Below are positions 1 through 12,464 of a stretch of DNA of 64,000 nt, one piece after another. The notes below the pieces were generated by a model. That model worked only from the letters and a program-made list of their open reading frames with translations, searched no databases and was not told the origin of the DNA. Location of the stretch: assembly GCA_039621445.1 (NCBI GenBank), contig CP154957.1, positions 43,254,212-43,318,211 of the forward strand. Reading direction: 5' to 3'. Positions within the stretch are counted from its first letter, which is position 1. The number at the start of each line of letters is the position of its first letter. Origin of the DNA: Euglena gracilis (taxonomy: Eukaryota; Euglenida; Euglenophyceae; Euglenales). The position numbers were made by a program, and so were the translations under genes.

Positions 1-585
1 GCCGTCAAGCTGAAGGCACTGGATCCAAATGGCATGGTCGCGGTGGACTGCCTTCTCGTGCAAAGCTCGCACAAAAGAATCTGCGACGGGGAGGGGGTTT
101 GACTCCGGTGCGAGACCATTTTAGCCTTAGGGGTTGCCATGCCCACCCAACCCAGGGGAAGGGAAATCACTCTCCAGTCTATTAAAGAACTAGCCAATCA
201 CCCCAAATGACTCCATGAATGAAGCACATGCCAGTCCTATGTGCCACTGTGAGAACATGGGATGGGACCGAAAAAGTAAATTTCCGACAAGCATTCAAAA
301 CATAGATGCACAATCAGAAAGATACATGGAACACAACCACCACAAATGTCTTTCCTCAGTTCTCGTCGATGATGGAAACTCAGCTGAGTCTGAGAAAAAT
401 GACAATAAAAAATCAGATACGTCAGATTTCAATTGTTTAATGTGTTTGTGAGGTCTTTTGTCATTGGTTTGGGGCTCTTAAATCTAGATGTTCGGTTGAA
501 CCAATGCCTTTGAACCAACAGCCTTCTTCCCAATGAATTTTACTTGAATTCTATTGTGCTGCACTTTTTTTGTTCACTGATTATT
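1..585. other. Unassigned sequence
   Basis: No recognisable gene. A 78-codon open frame at 215-451 (+) has ordinary mixed composition, with a Cys/His-containing start and an acidic Asp/Ser/Lys-rich end, but no family I recognise and no clear splice sites. It could be an exon or chance. Confidence 0.3.
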
Positions 586-968
586 GTATGGTATGGTATG
601 GTATGGTATGGTATGGTATGGTATGGTTTGGTATGGTATGGTATGGTATGGTATGGTATGGCATGGTATGGTATGGTATGGTATGGTATGGTATGGTATG
701 GTATGGTATGGTATGGTATGGTTTGGTATGGTATGGTATGGTATGGTATGGTATGGTATGGTATGGTATGGTATGGTATGGTATGGTATGGTATGGTATG
801 GTATGGTATGGTGTGGTATGGTATGGTATGGTATGGTATGGTATGGTTTGGTATGGTATGGTATGGTATGGTATGGTATGGTATGGTATGGTATGGTATG
901 GTATGGTATGGTATGGTATGGTATGGTATGGTATGTATGGTACGGTACGGTACGGTATGGATGGTGTG
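586..968. repeat. (TATGG)n pentanucleotide satellite
   Basis: About 75 near-perfect tandem copies of TATGG, with isolated substitutions (TTTGG, CATGG, TGTGG) and a final drift to TACGG. The 5-nt period is not a multiple of three and the unit contains no stop codon, so long open frames appear on both strands. They are artefacts of the repeat. Confidence 0.98.
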
Positions 969-984
969 GTGTGGTGTGCTGTGG

Positions 985-1205
985 TGTATTGTATTGTGTT
1001 GCATTGCATTGCATTGCATTGCATTGCATTGCATTGCATTGCATTGCATTGCATTGCATTGTACTGGACTATGGGCATGGTATTGTACTGGACTATTGCA
1101 CTGGAATGTATTGTATTGCACTGCACTGTGCTGCATTGTGTTGTATTGCATATTGTCTTGCGCTGTAACATGTGTATTTATTGCATTGTTTTGTATTGCA
1201 TTGGC
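985..1205. repeat. (GCATT)n pentanucleotide satellite and degenerate tail
   Basis: Twelve clean GCATT units lie at 1001-1060, followed by a decayed region of related TTGTATTGCA and TGCACTG phrases to about 1205. It directly follows the TATGG array through TGTGG and TGTATTG intermediates. This suggests one pentamer tract gave rise to the other by successive substitution and re-amplification. Confidence 0.9.
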
Positions 1206-2625
1206 GAAGTCCTCCCTGAGGAGAACTGGAACTGAAAAAGCCTCTGGGGGGTTGACCCCTTTCCTGGGAGGTGGGAAGTGGAGGAGGCATAAAATAAAAA
1301 GGAGTGTTCTGTAGCTCAGCTGGAATCAAACAATAACAACAACAACAATTGAAATTTCTTTTGTTAAAAATACTACCAGTGTTAAACCTCAAATTTTATG
1401 CTTCTAAGACGGCAACGTACAAGCGAGAAAATCACACAGGGAAAAATAATTCTGATTGCAAATATATTAATATATGAAAATATGTTTACATTGAATTTGT
1501 TAAATATGTAGAACATGTACAGAAATATGCGTGTGTATCTCTGTCTCTGTCTCTGCCTGTCTCATTTAAAATGTTAGTGTCACAAAACAAAGTTGAAAAG
1601 CGTGCAGGATATTGAGCCTCCAAAGCAATTGAAACCAATTTGAACATCTGCTTCATGCGTTGTTGTTTTTTTTGGCTTTGTCATTTTCTTGTCATCAGGC
1701 CATCGAATTGAAAGACACAGCGTGTAAACTCGTAAAACATTTTCATGAAACGAAATTTAAAACATCTCCATGTGCTGTTCTTTCAGCTTTTAAGCATCAA
1801 ATTTACTTTTATCGCAAATGGTCTCAAACATTTAAACATTTGTGCGATAACAACAACACCAAATGCTCAGCACAGAACTCCTTGCAGCATTCCAACTTCA
1901 ATGATCTGCAGGAAATGAATCAAAAGTAATGCTCAACATTGCCAGTCTTCCAAAACAAGCAATATCAACAGTCAACCCCTTAAGAACACAAAGTGGTTCC
2001 AGAAACATGCACAGAAAACAATGGCAATCCCCCCCCCCCCCCCAAAATAAGAGACCTCCCCAAATGAGACCCCCCAGAAAAAAAAAGCCGGGCCGATTGA
2101 GCAAAAACCCAAAAAATAAGAACCCCCCAAAAAAGACGCCCCTTGACGGCATGAAGCCCCAGGAGGGTGAAAATTTCCCTGAAAAATTGCCGAAAGCCCA
2201 AATTTGGACACAAAAATGACGGAATTTCAAAAATTCTAGGATTTTAAAATGAAAAAAAAAACATGGTAAATGTCAAATTATACCCCGTACACATTGCCGT
2301 GAAGCGCCGAAAAAATTTGTGGTGTTTTGGGAACCTGAAAAATGATGCATTCTTCAGCCCCGGTCGGTCAAGAAAATATACAAAACAAGATCCCCCAGAG
2401 GTTTCTACCAACGGACCCAAAAATGAGTCTTATTTCGGGGTATGCCAAAATGAGATCATTCAAAAACCATTAAATGTTTCTGTTTTGAAGCCCATGCATA
2501 TCTTTTTCCAAGAAAGAGAAATCTTTCCCCAACAGGTGTCTAAAGAACGAAAAACAGAAGGGGATTTGGAAATTGGGGACTCACAAGCATAACAATACTC
2601 ACGAGAGGATCAATTGGAAACAAAT
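1206..2625. other. Anonymous sequence with homopolymer-C and AATAAGACC words
   Basis: No gene is assigned. A frame at 1660-1929 (+) follows a good pyrimidine tract and CAG at about 1700 and could be an exon, but its product is unfamiliar. At 2029-2130 and near 2430, C-runs are punctuated by words such as AAATAAGAGACC and AAATGAGACC. The same words recur at 15350-15380, 15620-15650 and 61150-61210. Confidence 0.45.
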
Positions 2626-3066
2626 TCAAACCATTATTTCATGGGAGGTTTTGAAGGGAACTTTTAAGGACATCTGGCGGGGGAGGGGAAGATCTGCCAT
2701 AACCCCCTCTCTTATCAGGTTTAATACCTCTCTGCTGGCTCCTGCCTTGATCCAGTGAGGAATGCTGGCCTGCAGGGCCCTGTAAGGTGTTACCCCTGGG
2801 TGTAATGTGTCTGGGGATTCCACAGGCAACATCACTGGGGTCATTCCCCCTGGCTGTCCCATCACTGGGGTCACTCCTGGCTGCCCCATCACTGGGGCTG
2901 CAGCTAGCCCTGCCATAGGGCTTTCCAAAGACAGGCTTTCCTCCTGTTTTTGAATGATGGGGAAGATCTGTGTCTGCAGTGGTGAGGTACGTATAAAACG
3001 GGTGTGTGTGGGCTGGTTATCTTCTGGGGGAGGCCTGCCTGAGCCAACTTTGGGCCTTCCCCCCAA
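2626..3066 (-). pseudogene. Retroelement polyprotein fragment (possible pre-RT linker)
   Basis: A 146-codon minus-strand frame. Its centre has short Met-Gly-Gln-Pro-Gly and Thr-Pro-Val-Met repeats. Its end (residues about 103-135) has Trp-Ile-Lys-Ala-Gly-Ala-Ser, then Val-Leu-x-Leu-Ile-Arg-Glu-Gly-Val. That layout resembles the stretch just before the reverse transcriptase in DIRS- and Ty3-like elements, where a Trp is followed by a Gly-Ala/Ser turn and an Ile-Arg-Glu-Gly-Val helix. No RT core follows, so the element is truncated at about 2620. The assignment rests on a short resemblance recalled from the family and could be wrong. Confidence 0.35.
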
Positions 3067-3602
3067 GGGCTGATGTGGTGTGGATGGTCTTTATTATATT
3101 GGCCACCAATTGTCTTCAGGGCCCTTTGGCCTCCATTGGCACTCAGGCCTGCTTGGCCTCCATTGGCCTTCTCTCCAGGACTTCTCTTGTCTCTTCTCTG
3201 TCCTTCTTGATTCCCCACATAGGCCGCCATGGCCTGTTTTTGGCATTGGCTTGCTGCTCCTGGGAGGGTTTGTTTCTGAAAATGCTGAGGGGAAAAGTTG
3301 GACATACCTTTCCCCAATGGGCTCTTTCCAGGCTGGGATACTGGCTGCCACAGCCTTGCCCCTGGGCCCACTGCCCTCTTGAATGACGGCTGCCATAGCC
3401 TTGAATTCGAACCCCAGTTCCTTTTGGATGATGGCTGCCGTAGCCTTGATGTTGACTTGAATTTTGATCTTTTTTGAAAGGCTGCCATAGCCCTTGCCTT
3501 GTCCCCTGGAAGGGGGGGGACATGGAAAAAGGTGGGGAGTTTGTTGGACCTGTGATGGTATTTCCCTTCTGTCTTATTGTCTTCCTGACCACAGTTGTCC
3601 AT
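2904..3602 (-). pseudogene. Repeat-rich gag-like fragment
   Basis: Two overlapping minus-strand frames (2904-3602 and 3143-3592) are open through the same DNA. The DNA contains an imperfect tandem unit of roughly 45 bp whose plus-strand core is GGCTGCCATAGCCTTG (near 3350, 3389, 3433 and 3480). One frame reads Gln-Gly-Tyr-Gly-Ser repeats; the other reads Ala-Met-Ala-Ala repeats. Basic, Gln/Gly/Ser-rich and low in complexity, it resembles the nucleic-acid-binding tail of a retroelement gag. It sits between the 3618-4196 frame and the pol-like fragment in the same direction, as expected for one decayed element. Which frame was real cannot be decided here. Confidence 0.35.
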
Positions 3603-3617
3603 GGTCCGTGGCCATTC

Positions 3618-4196
3618 TCATGTTGAGTGGGGAATTTTGAAATCTCTGATGTGGTGGGGGGTGGGGGGTTGCGATGGCCACGGACTGACGTGTTGCTGCT
3701 GCCCCTCCAGCTTCTGCAGCTGCTGCTGTGTCACCACCTTCCCCAGCTGCAGCTGCCTGCTTGGAAGTTCTTTAAAGTTCTTCTTGGCAGGCTGATTTTC
3801 TTTGAGATTCACCCTTCCTGGAAGTCCAGTTGTTGACCTTTGTCTTAATAATTGCAATACTTCTGGATTATTCCAGCTGAGCTCGAAAAGTTGAATTCTT
3901 CCTCCAGGACGTTGAAGGTCCGGAAAAAATTCGGTCCACCAGTTGATAAAGCGATGGTCTTTGTGAGTGTGATGCTCCTCGTAAAATAATTCCACTTGAA
4001 CTCGTAGAAGCAAAATTCCCTCTCCTTGAGGTCGAAGGGCAGAAGTAGGAGTCAGCCAACTCCGGTAACAAAAAGCAAGAAGAAGCACCCCCCTGCACAC
4101 GCACAAACGCACCAGAGCAGAGCAGCCGCTAAAGGAAAGCAGGACCTCACCATGTCGCAGTACGGAGCCCGAATTGCAAAAAAAAACCAGATGCAC
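3618..4196 (-). pseudogene. Gag-like minus-strand ORF, 5' part of the 2.6-4.2 kb remnant
   Basis: A 192-codon frame. The first roughly 50 residues look like noise. From about residue 66 it has normal protein composition, including aromatic and acidic segments, Phe-Phe-Pro-Asp-Leu, then Phe-Glu-Leu-Ser-Trp-Asn-Asn and a Leu-rich helix. It ends in a Gln-rich, coiled-coil-like stretch and a Pro-rich tail. Its position upstream of the Gln/Gly-repeat frame and the pol-like fragment, all on the minus strand, suggests the capsid or leader part of the same retroelement. No cysteine knuckle (CCHC) is visible. The family is not recognised. Confidence 0.35.
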
Positions 4197-4350
4197 AATT
4201 TTTTTTTACCGATACAAACCGATACACAAATTATTTTTTTTGCGGTCATACACCGATGCACAAAAAAAATTTTTTTGGCTGATACAAACCGACACAAAAA
4301 AAAACTTCGCGGACACACACGATACGCAATTTTTTTTGCCGATATACACT
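4190..4350. repeat. Degenerate 30-40-bp minisatellite (CCGATACA + T-run)
   Basis: Five or six units combine a phrase like CCGATACAAACCGATACAC with an A-run or T-run of 7-9 bases. Spacing and sequence are irregular. No coding content. Confidence 0.7.
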
Positions 4351-5380
4351 AAACAGAGGTCTGGCATGGCCTCGCAAACAAAGCGCGGAATTCAGGGTGA
4401 CAAAATGCTTTCCACGACATGGTACGCTGGATTTCCACGCCCTTTCCGACCCTGAGTGGAAATGTAAACGGAGATCGACTGCAAATTTTGCAGCAAGGAA
4501 CTTATGCTTCCCATCCAATCTCCAAAAAAAAAGTCACTGATAAAAAAGGATAATTATCCGCTTTTCCTTCGTGCAGTGGATAATGATGCGCTTCGCATTG
4601 TCTCAGCGGATGGGCCAATAGAAAGACTTCTCCGTTTTTTGCTGCGCCAGAAAAAAATAGTCCATTGCGAACCACTGGGGGTAAAGAAACTGGCACAGAC
4701 ACTTGTGGAACAACTTTTCTTGCATTCAAGGAAACAAAAAATATGTGTTCGGTGCCGGGGCGCAGACATCACTTCGGTCTTGAGCGTTCTCTTCTGCGGC
4801 GTGTGTGGTGCTTAACCCCAATATCCTTCTCCGGTGTGGAGGATCTCCTTCTGCGTTTGTCCTACGCCAAAAAAAGAGTATTAGATGACTGGGCAACAAT
4901 TTCCAATACGACCCCAGAAGAGGATTGAGGTGCTGTTTTTGCCCGTTCATTTTTAACATGACAAAACGTTGGTACTGCAGAGCCGAAACAATGCCGTTCC
5001 TCACGCAATTCCTTTGTCTGGAGCTGCATCAGGCTGAAAACTCCCATTGTATGGCACTTCCCGGTTATCTGTCCAATATTCTCAGCCTGAGAAAAAATAT
5101 AATCGTTGAGCTTTGTAAAAACCCACCCACAGTGCAGTGAAGGGGAAGAAAGCGGTGTCTCAACCCCAAGACCCCAGACCAAGACCAGGACGAAGACCCC
5201 AAACGGGGTCCAATGAACGCAAAAACGTTGGGTGCCGTTTTTGAATCCTCATCAAATGAGGTTTTTTTTGCTGTGAGTGTGGGTAAAATGACAATGAAAA
5301 TGTCACAACAGCAGTGAGATAAATGGACATATGGCAAAAACGAGCACCGATTTGAAAATGGAGTAAAACAGCCCCTTGGG
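4351..5380. other. Anonymous sequence
   Basis: Several short open frames on both strands, none with a recognisable motif or convincing splice context. I see nothing assignable. Confidence 0.3.
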
Positions 5381-5384
5381 CTTC

Positions 5385-5725
5385 TATTATTCGGGGGGGT
5401 GGGGTTATTATTTGGATTTTTGCGCCAGAAAACGGAACTTGCGGAAATGCCCTCAATATACACCTTTTCCCCCCAACAATGGCCTTTTTGAAGGGACCCT
5501 CCTGTAAAGATAAGTGGTTTTTGTGTGGGAAAAATTTGTTTCAGAAAAAGCTGCAGTTTTTTTTGTGTGACAAACCGTCACGACGTTCGAGCTCAAGGCA
5601 TCGGGGGGGGGGGGGGCTATTATTTGGATATTGTGTAAAATCCCTGGGGGCTGGGGGGAGCTATTATTGGGGGGGGGGCTGTTATTCGGGGGGGGGGGGC
5701 TATTGTTCGGGAGGGGGGTTATGAC
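5385..5725. repeat. G-run array with CTATTATT words
   Basis: Two clusters (5385-5420 and 5605-5720) contain runs of 7-14 G separated by words such as CTATTATTTGG, CTATTATTG, CTGTTATTCG and CTATTGTTCG. All lie in the same orientation, so this is an array, not an inverted pair. It resembles the TATTATTT element at 7.56 kb and may be a decayed relative. Confidence 0.75.
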
Positions 5726-7555
5726 ATTAGAACATAATTCAGCAAGAAGAAGAATACAAAGATAAAAACCCTCCACCAACATGTTGATCAGAGAATATAA
5801 AAAAAATACAACATGTTGGTCAGAAGTTAAAATAAAAGTCGGTTCTGATGAAATGTGGTTGCATATTCCCGTCTGATGATTCCCTCCTACGGAGGCCTAG
5901 ACGAGGGGCGGGAGCGGACCCCAAATTGACCGGATAGCCTGTTTTCCGGTAATAGTGACCCACACAGCTCCAATGGACAGTCAGCAAAAATCGTTGCAAT
6001 TTTGTGGAAAGATTGCTGATCTCAAACTTGCATCCACCAATATCTCAGAAAACAGTGTTCGGAAAATCAACCTTTGACAAGAAAAAGATGAACTTGAGGG
6101 TAGATTAACTTCATAGATTAACTTCTTTGCCACCACCACCACCTCCTCCTAAAAAAACGGCCCAACCCCCCTGGGGTCGGACCCCCAAGGTCACCAAGCC
6201 TTAAAAAAATTCTGTTGCAATCCAACTTCCCAACCAAAAAATTTTGGGGATTATCGATCAGGCAGTTCCAGGCTTTGGAAAAGGGGGGGGGATTATTGCA
6301 AGGGAGAATCGTGAAACTATAATAATAGAAACAACGAAAGCATTGGCAAAGCCTTGCAGAGTCCAGAGACACAACAGGCAACGAAAACAGCATGCACGCA
6401 CAACCACCTTTGAATCAGGCCGACGAGCTAAGTACAGGTCTGTAGTCGGCACCAAGAAATCGGTCAGATCCTGAAATTAATGGGAAGAGCCAAACACACT
6501 GCACATAAAAGAAGACTAAGATGAATGGAATAAAAACAGGGGGGCAAAAAATGGGCAATTAAAAAAAAGGCATGCAATAAAATTGACAGTTTCGGACATA
6601 TTTTGGAGGCTGTGGGCAAGAAGGCACTGAAGAAAAAAAAATGAGACAGACTCCCAAGAACAAAACTCTGATTTCTGGGAGGCAACCATATAGAATCAAT
6701 ACAGGAGAAAAATAAAAAAAAATCCATCTGAAGGACAGAATATACACAACACAAACGTGAAAACAAACAAAAAGACGTTGACCAGATAAATAACTACCAT
6801 TTTGTACTTTACATGATTGGATTACTTTGAAACGCTTTCAAAAAATGTTCTGTCGTCAAATTGGCCCCACTGGATCTGCGGTCTGGAAACAAAAATATGT
6901 AGTTGTTTCCTCTTTTTCTGCCTTTGTGAACTTCTGTCCACAGTGGCGGTTCTTCTTCCCAGTCCTTTGCTTCCAAAAAGGGCAGATTTCAAAAACCATT
7001 TTCAGAGACACAAAGAAACACCAGCTTGAAAAAGGCAGTGGAAATCTAGAGGAATTTTTTTGTTTCATCACAAAATAGCAGCCAAATTAGCCTCAGTCGG
7101 CAGAGCAACTCCTGTTCAAACATGAACAAAAAAAGAACCCTTAAAAATTGACCTTCAAGGGGAGATTTCACAACAAATTTCAAGGAGAAATAAGACACCT
7201 TCTTGTACACACAGTAACATAAATTTTCAAACCCGCCACTTTCAAAAATCTTCATACGCCCCAAAAACAACGAAGATTTTAAACTTCTCATAAAATCTTA
7301 AAACATGTTATCACATAATAATTAAAGACTAAAAACGAATATGGCAATTCTCAAGGGAAATTTGCCTGGGTCGGCAGGCAACCGGGCCCAAAGCCGACCC
7401 CCCAGGGGCAGGCATCTATAGCACAAGGCACCCCCAGGGTTGATAAAATGCAGCCTGTGTGGAATGCAGAGGGGTGACCAAAATTCCTTTATTTTCGCCT
7501 CTGCATACAAAAGACAATTTTTCTTTGTCCCAGGGCTTCTCTGGAGAAGGGGAGG
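5726..7555. other. Anonymous sequence
   Basis: AT-rich, with short A-runs and T-runs. No gene, tRNA or element end that I can support. Confidence 0.3.
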
Positions 7556-7557
7556 TA

Positions 7558-7971
7558 AACCCCCCCAAATAATACCCCCCGGGGTATTATTTTTTCGCCC
7601 GAAGTCCCGGCCCGAGGGGGGGGTATTATTTGGGGGGGGGGGGTATTATTTTTCCAAAATTTTCGAAATTTTTTGAAGTCCCGTAAACCCAAAATAGCAC
7701 CCAAAACCCCCTTTGGGGTCATTTTTTTGCACTTTCTTGTGAAATTTACCATTTTATGGAGGTCAGATGAGCCAGAAAAATTGATTTTTTTCGTAATTTG
7801 TTGTCAGAGATTGTGGTTTTTACCGACATTTTCAGGTCAAAAATCCGGGCCTTCGGCCCGGAACAGGGGGGGGGGTATTATTTCGGCGGCCGAGGTCGGA
7901 CCCCGAGGGGGGGGGGTATTATTTGGGGGGGGGGTATTATTTGGGGGGGGGGGTATTATTTGGGGGGGGTT
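7558..7971. mobile_element. TA-bounded homopolymer-word element, TATTATTT type (copy 1)
   Basis: This 414-bp element has inverted ends AACCCCCCCAAATAATACC and its complement, flanked by TA at 7556-7557 and 7972-7973. Inside are hairpins made of G/C runs and the word TATTATTT, palindromes around CGGGCCTTCGGCCCG, and a unique AT-rich core (about 7655-7850). A second copy of that core lies at 54.77-54.97 kb. TA duplication with inverted ends is the Tc1/mariner habit, but no transposase or known terminal sequence is present, so the mobilising enzyme is unknown. Confidence 0.75.
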
Positions 7972-7973
7972 TA

Positions 7974-10900
7974 CCGCAGGGTCTGAAACCATCCATCCCA
8001 AGAACGTTTGTAAGCTCGCATCCCCACCCGATGACAAAACTTGATTCTGGCCACGGGCATCACTCCGAAGCTGTATGCCTCCATCCCCAGCTGTCTGGCC
8101 GCCGTCCACGCAAGCCGCGGTGGCCCCACACAACATCGACCGCCTTGCACAACAATGGCCCTGGAACTGGAACTGGTGTACAGACAACGTTACATTTCAG
8201 TCAATCTGTTGCAGGAAAACAAAAAGCAACAGTGGGGAGTTTTCAAATGACAGGGCAATGGCAGTGAAAGCAACCGAAGCAATCATTTTTTTTGCATCTG
8301 CCCTTCCATTTATTAGCCCCCCAACTTCCCACACAATGTGGCATGTTGCTTGTTTTCAAGGTTCAAATTCGGACATGTTCCCACCTCAATATGAGAGCCC
8401 ACAAGGCATGAGGACAAGCTGCTCTTGGAAAAAAAATTGCGGGAGCATTACTTTGAGTCGCTCCATAGGCCGTGACCAATGTATTCTGCGGTCAGAAAAT
8501 TACTCCGCCGCTCTCCCTGAATTGCGATCAGATAATTGTCGTTCCTTTCAGACCCCACACAATTGGCGTTAAACCCCAAACACCAGCTCATGAATCTTGC
8601 ACTGCACAGCCTCGTTGCACCCTATCCCCATCCACTGGCTTGAGGGATGTATCACTGCAGAGTTGGTACAAAATTTTGTATGAAATGAAACATCTTCGTC
8701 GTTTTGGGGAGTGTGAAGGCTTTTGAAGTTGGCAGGTATGAAAACTTTTGTTACCGTGTGTATATCCCAGGCCTCAAGCGAGTAGGAAAGAGAAACACAA
8801 AAGCTTTTGACATGTGAAAATGGTGCAGCACCACAAAACACCCTATGAAAATAGGAGTAATGGCAACAATATGAATCAAAACAGTTGTCGTATAGATGTG
8901 GACCTGGGCTGATTGGAACAGAGAAATCTTAGTGTGCATCATTCACGCACCCATGAAAATCAGAGCACCAGCCTACTGCAAGGTTGCACAAGCAGACCTC
9001 ATTATCGGAGGCAGCCTTGGAAACTTTGCGCGGGAACAAGCGCGGGGCATCATGGCGCTGCTGGGGATCGCCATCTGACTGGTTTCTTGGAACCTTTTGG
9101 GTGGAGCTGTCCCGAAGGCTGCACAGGAAAGCCTGGGGGCGTCGCTCAGGAAGCCGGAGGGTGGCCCAGCAAGGGTTCGATATGGGGGAGATGTGGAGGG
9201 TCGAACCCCACTTCCGGTCCAGGAGGGAGGGGGATACCCCTCACTTAAACAATGGCGGGGTTCAGTCGGTCGGCATGAAGCTGGGCCAGAAAATTTTGAC
9301 ACCCCAAGACGGCCAAACGTGTAATTCTGGGCACTTTTCAAGCAAAAGTTTGTCAAAATGCAAGAAAAAAATTGCATACGCAAAAAAAAATTGCTGCAAA
9401 GCGCTGAAAGAAGAATTTGACTTTTGGGGGGTTCTGTGCACCCCCGGGTCGGTCCGGATTCCCCTCCAGCCAAGAGGTTTGGATCCCCCCACCTCGACGA
9501 CGAGAGTTTTTATTTAGTTTGCAGCGGCACGAAGAAGACTGAATTACCGCTGAATATAAAAAGATTGCGAGGGAAGCTTTTAAAAATGTATGTTTTGAGG
9601 GGGGGAAACCCCTGGAACTAAATTCGGGTTGTTTTCTGTGTAAACGATGTAAATGAACTGAGCCCACGGCCTCCTGGAAGGGGGGATGCCCCCACACCTC
9701 CCCTGCCTGGTGGCAAAATCCCTTGCGTTGGCAACCTACGCGGGTGTCTGGGCGGTAACGGAATTTTCGGTTTTCAGGGTACAAAAAATGGCCAAAAAAG
9801 GGCAAAAAAAGTGAAAAAGGGCCGGCCACGACAAATTTTTGGGGCAAAAATCTTTTTTTTTGCATAATTGGCAGACTTGAATCGGTTTGATTTTGCATAA
9901 TTAGCAGTTCTTTGGGCATTTTTGAAGTTTGGATGTTTGTTTTGGTGGATGGTTCGACTCCCAGGGTGGGCCCTGTTCCAGCTCGGGGACCCCCATGGAA
10001 GGGTCCCCGATGGGGATTCCCGCCTCTGAGCTGCACACAGGGTTCGAAATAAGGAGGGTGTACAGGGTTTAGGTGGGGGGTGTCCTCTAAGGAATGGGGT
10101 GGGGTGCCCTTCGACTTCAGCGACGCCCTGCCCCCATTGACCACTCCCACCATCACACTGTGTAAAGAAACATCTGAGACCAGGTCATTGCTAAAGGACC
10201 CCGGGGGGGGGGGTCCATTGGCTAGCCATTTTCCCTAGACACTGGAAAAAATGAACTAGCTAGACCCCCCTCTGGGGGGTCTGGAAATCCCCCCGATTGG
10301 AATTTTTTTTCCTCTGGAGCTGTGCACCGAGGAGGAAATGAGGCTTTTAATGCATTTTTGATGATTTTGTTCCAAAAAAACCCCGCAAAAATGGCCAATA
10401 ATGGGCATTTTTGGCCAGTTTTGCAGGTCCAAAAAATTTCGGCCCTTCACGCCAAAGATTTTCCACCAGGACCCCCCCCCCGGGTGGGGGTACTGCGAAC
10501 CCTTTAGCAATAGACTGTTTGAGACCGAAAGTGAAAGAGAAGATCTTACCCAAATAATGAGTGGTTCAAGCGGGCAGACCCCTGCTTGGCATGGCATTTG
10601 GGCCAAGAGGAAACAAACCACTCAAAGGACAGAAACTTTTTGAGCTAACGCTCAGCAAAAATATATTCCATTCCAAGGGGAAGAAATTGACCCCAAATGG
10701 GTCCATCTTGAAAAGTACCAGTACCAGGAATTGTTTTAACTCAAAAGAAAACAGCCTTGTCAGAGTTGAGGGCCGGGCCCAGCGCAGCACTTGGAGTGAG
10801 CAAATGTGGTGCTGGTGAGAGGTAGGTTGTCTCCAGCACGCTCGGCAGATGCAAGGGATGATGCTCCCAGTTGGATGCCGGTGCTGAAAAACCAATTCAA

Positions 10901-12460
10901 TGAAACGATACATAGCAACTTCAATAACTGCAATGAACGCTGACCAGAGGGGCAACTTGTTGACCAGTTGAATAATTGTTTCGGCCCACCGACTGAAAAT
11001 GAGTCGGTCCAAAAAACAACCACATGTGAAAGAACCAAAGAAAATGTCAATAGGTCAGACAAAAGGACAGGGGGAAACCATTCAGAAGGTGTGCGTGTGG
11101 TCTTGGGGAGAAGGGTTAGATGGCACAATGCCTTTTTGCCTCGGCATGCACAGAACGTTGCACACATGAGGTAGATATGTTTGCACATTCATAAGTGCTC
11201 ATGGTAAATTGGTAAACGTCCATGGGAGAATGATGACAGAAGCTCTCAGGGAGAACCACTTTTGGTTGAACTTCACTGAAAATGACTGGTCAGCAAATCG
11301 TTCCGGGAGGGTCCATTAATTGCAATTGATTAATCGGACAGGGGTTTGAACAATTAATCTACCAACGTATCCCAGACCACTGGAACCATAGAAGGCAAGA
11401 AAAGAAATGGCAAATGGGAATAATAATGACAAAACTTTGGTATTTACACAGGTTCTTGCGCATTTTGTGCATTTTCTTGCTTGAGAGACAAGCACTCTTG
11501 TAGAAAACTTTCTGACACAGTAAAGCATTCAATGAGGTTCCTTCAATATAAAGTTCAAAAAACAAGTTGAAAAAAAAACACGAACATGAACACAGGAACA
11601 AAGATCAAGACCACCTTGTGAAGGCGCTTGTTGAAACTGTGGTCCAGACAAGAGCTGTTGTTGCTGATGAAAAGCAAAGTAAGAAAACCGTTGTGGGCAG
11701 GCTTGACTTTATTAAACAGCTGCCTCAGAGTCCAAAGTATGAAGTTAAGCCTGGGTGTTGCAGGGGCGCCTGATGCACCGGGGCCGGAGTGGAAAAGTGC
11801 GACATGGGCACGTGCCCATAGGACAAAACAGTGGGGGAGTGGGGGGGAGGGGTGGCGGACAGCAAAGTGGCCGTTGCCGATGTAGGCTTTTGATGCGAAG
11901 GTGCTTCAGCTGTCAAAGAAATGAAACAAAGGAAAGAAAATAAAGCAGAATTTATGTTTTGGTGGCAGGATGCCAAAAGATTCATCCATTTCTGCTTTTT
12001 GCTGGGATGTTACAGGACAATACACATTTAGAAGCGTTGGATCAGGGGATATTGCTTGGGAATTCAGGGGCTGACTGGATAAAAAAAAATCGAAAAGAGC
12101 AAATGAAAAACTGCATTTCCATGCACCTATTTAATTACAAAAAAAATCGGCAAAAAAACTTCGCTTCCCCGGCACTTTGAACCAAGCAGGAAATTCCTTT
12201 GGTCCAGGGGGGATCCCGGATCCCCTCACCCTGGCCCGGAAGGTGGGAGGGGGGTTGATCCCCACCCTGGTCCGACGATGCACAACGCTTCCTTGATACC
12301 CAGAGGATTAACCTGGTGTTTGGATTAGGATTCGGTTGGGTCAGGGTGGAGGCCAGTTCGCCTAAACTTTTGGCTGAATTTCAGATGACATTCACAATTT
12401 CCGCTAACCCTTCCTAATCTTATGAATAAACAGGATTTACCACAAAATTGGAACCTTATC
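7974..12460. other. Long anonymous stretch with scattered G/C-run modules
   Basis: No supported gene. An exon-like frame at 8896-9078 (+) has normal composition but no recognised family. At 9160-9480 and 9650-10150 there are inverted phrases around homopolymers (GGGTTCGA...TCGAACCCC, GGTCCCCGATGGGG). At 10195-10310 and 10470-10500 there are short palindromic CCCCGGGG modules. A frame at 10566-11012 (-) is open for 148 codons but looks like chance. Confidence 0.35.
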
Positions 12461-12464
12461 TCTC

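Noticed and set aside
540-1314. Long open frames on both strands (up to 256 codons)
   Set aside because: They are translations of the TATGG and GCATT pentamers, which contain no stop in several frames. The products are Met-Val-Trp-Tyr-Gly or Tyr-His-Thr-Ile-Pro repeats with no biological support.
1309-1325. tRNA gene start (TAGCTCAGCTGG is a perfect A-box)
   Set aside because: No B-box (GGTTCGANNCC), acceptor pairing or cloverleaf follows; the next 60 bases are CAA repeats and AT-rich DNA. At most a decayed SINE head.
9949-9965. tRNA-type B-box (GGTTCGACTCC)
   Set aside because: No A-box at the right distance and no acceptor stem.
9353-10156. 267-codon minus-strand ORF
   Set aside because: It runs through two unrelated repeat modules and unique DNA with no domain, no conserved segments and frequent Pro/Phe/His from G/C runs; most likely chance.
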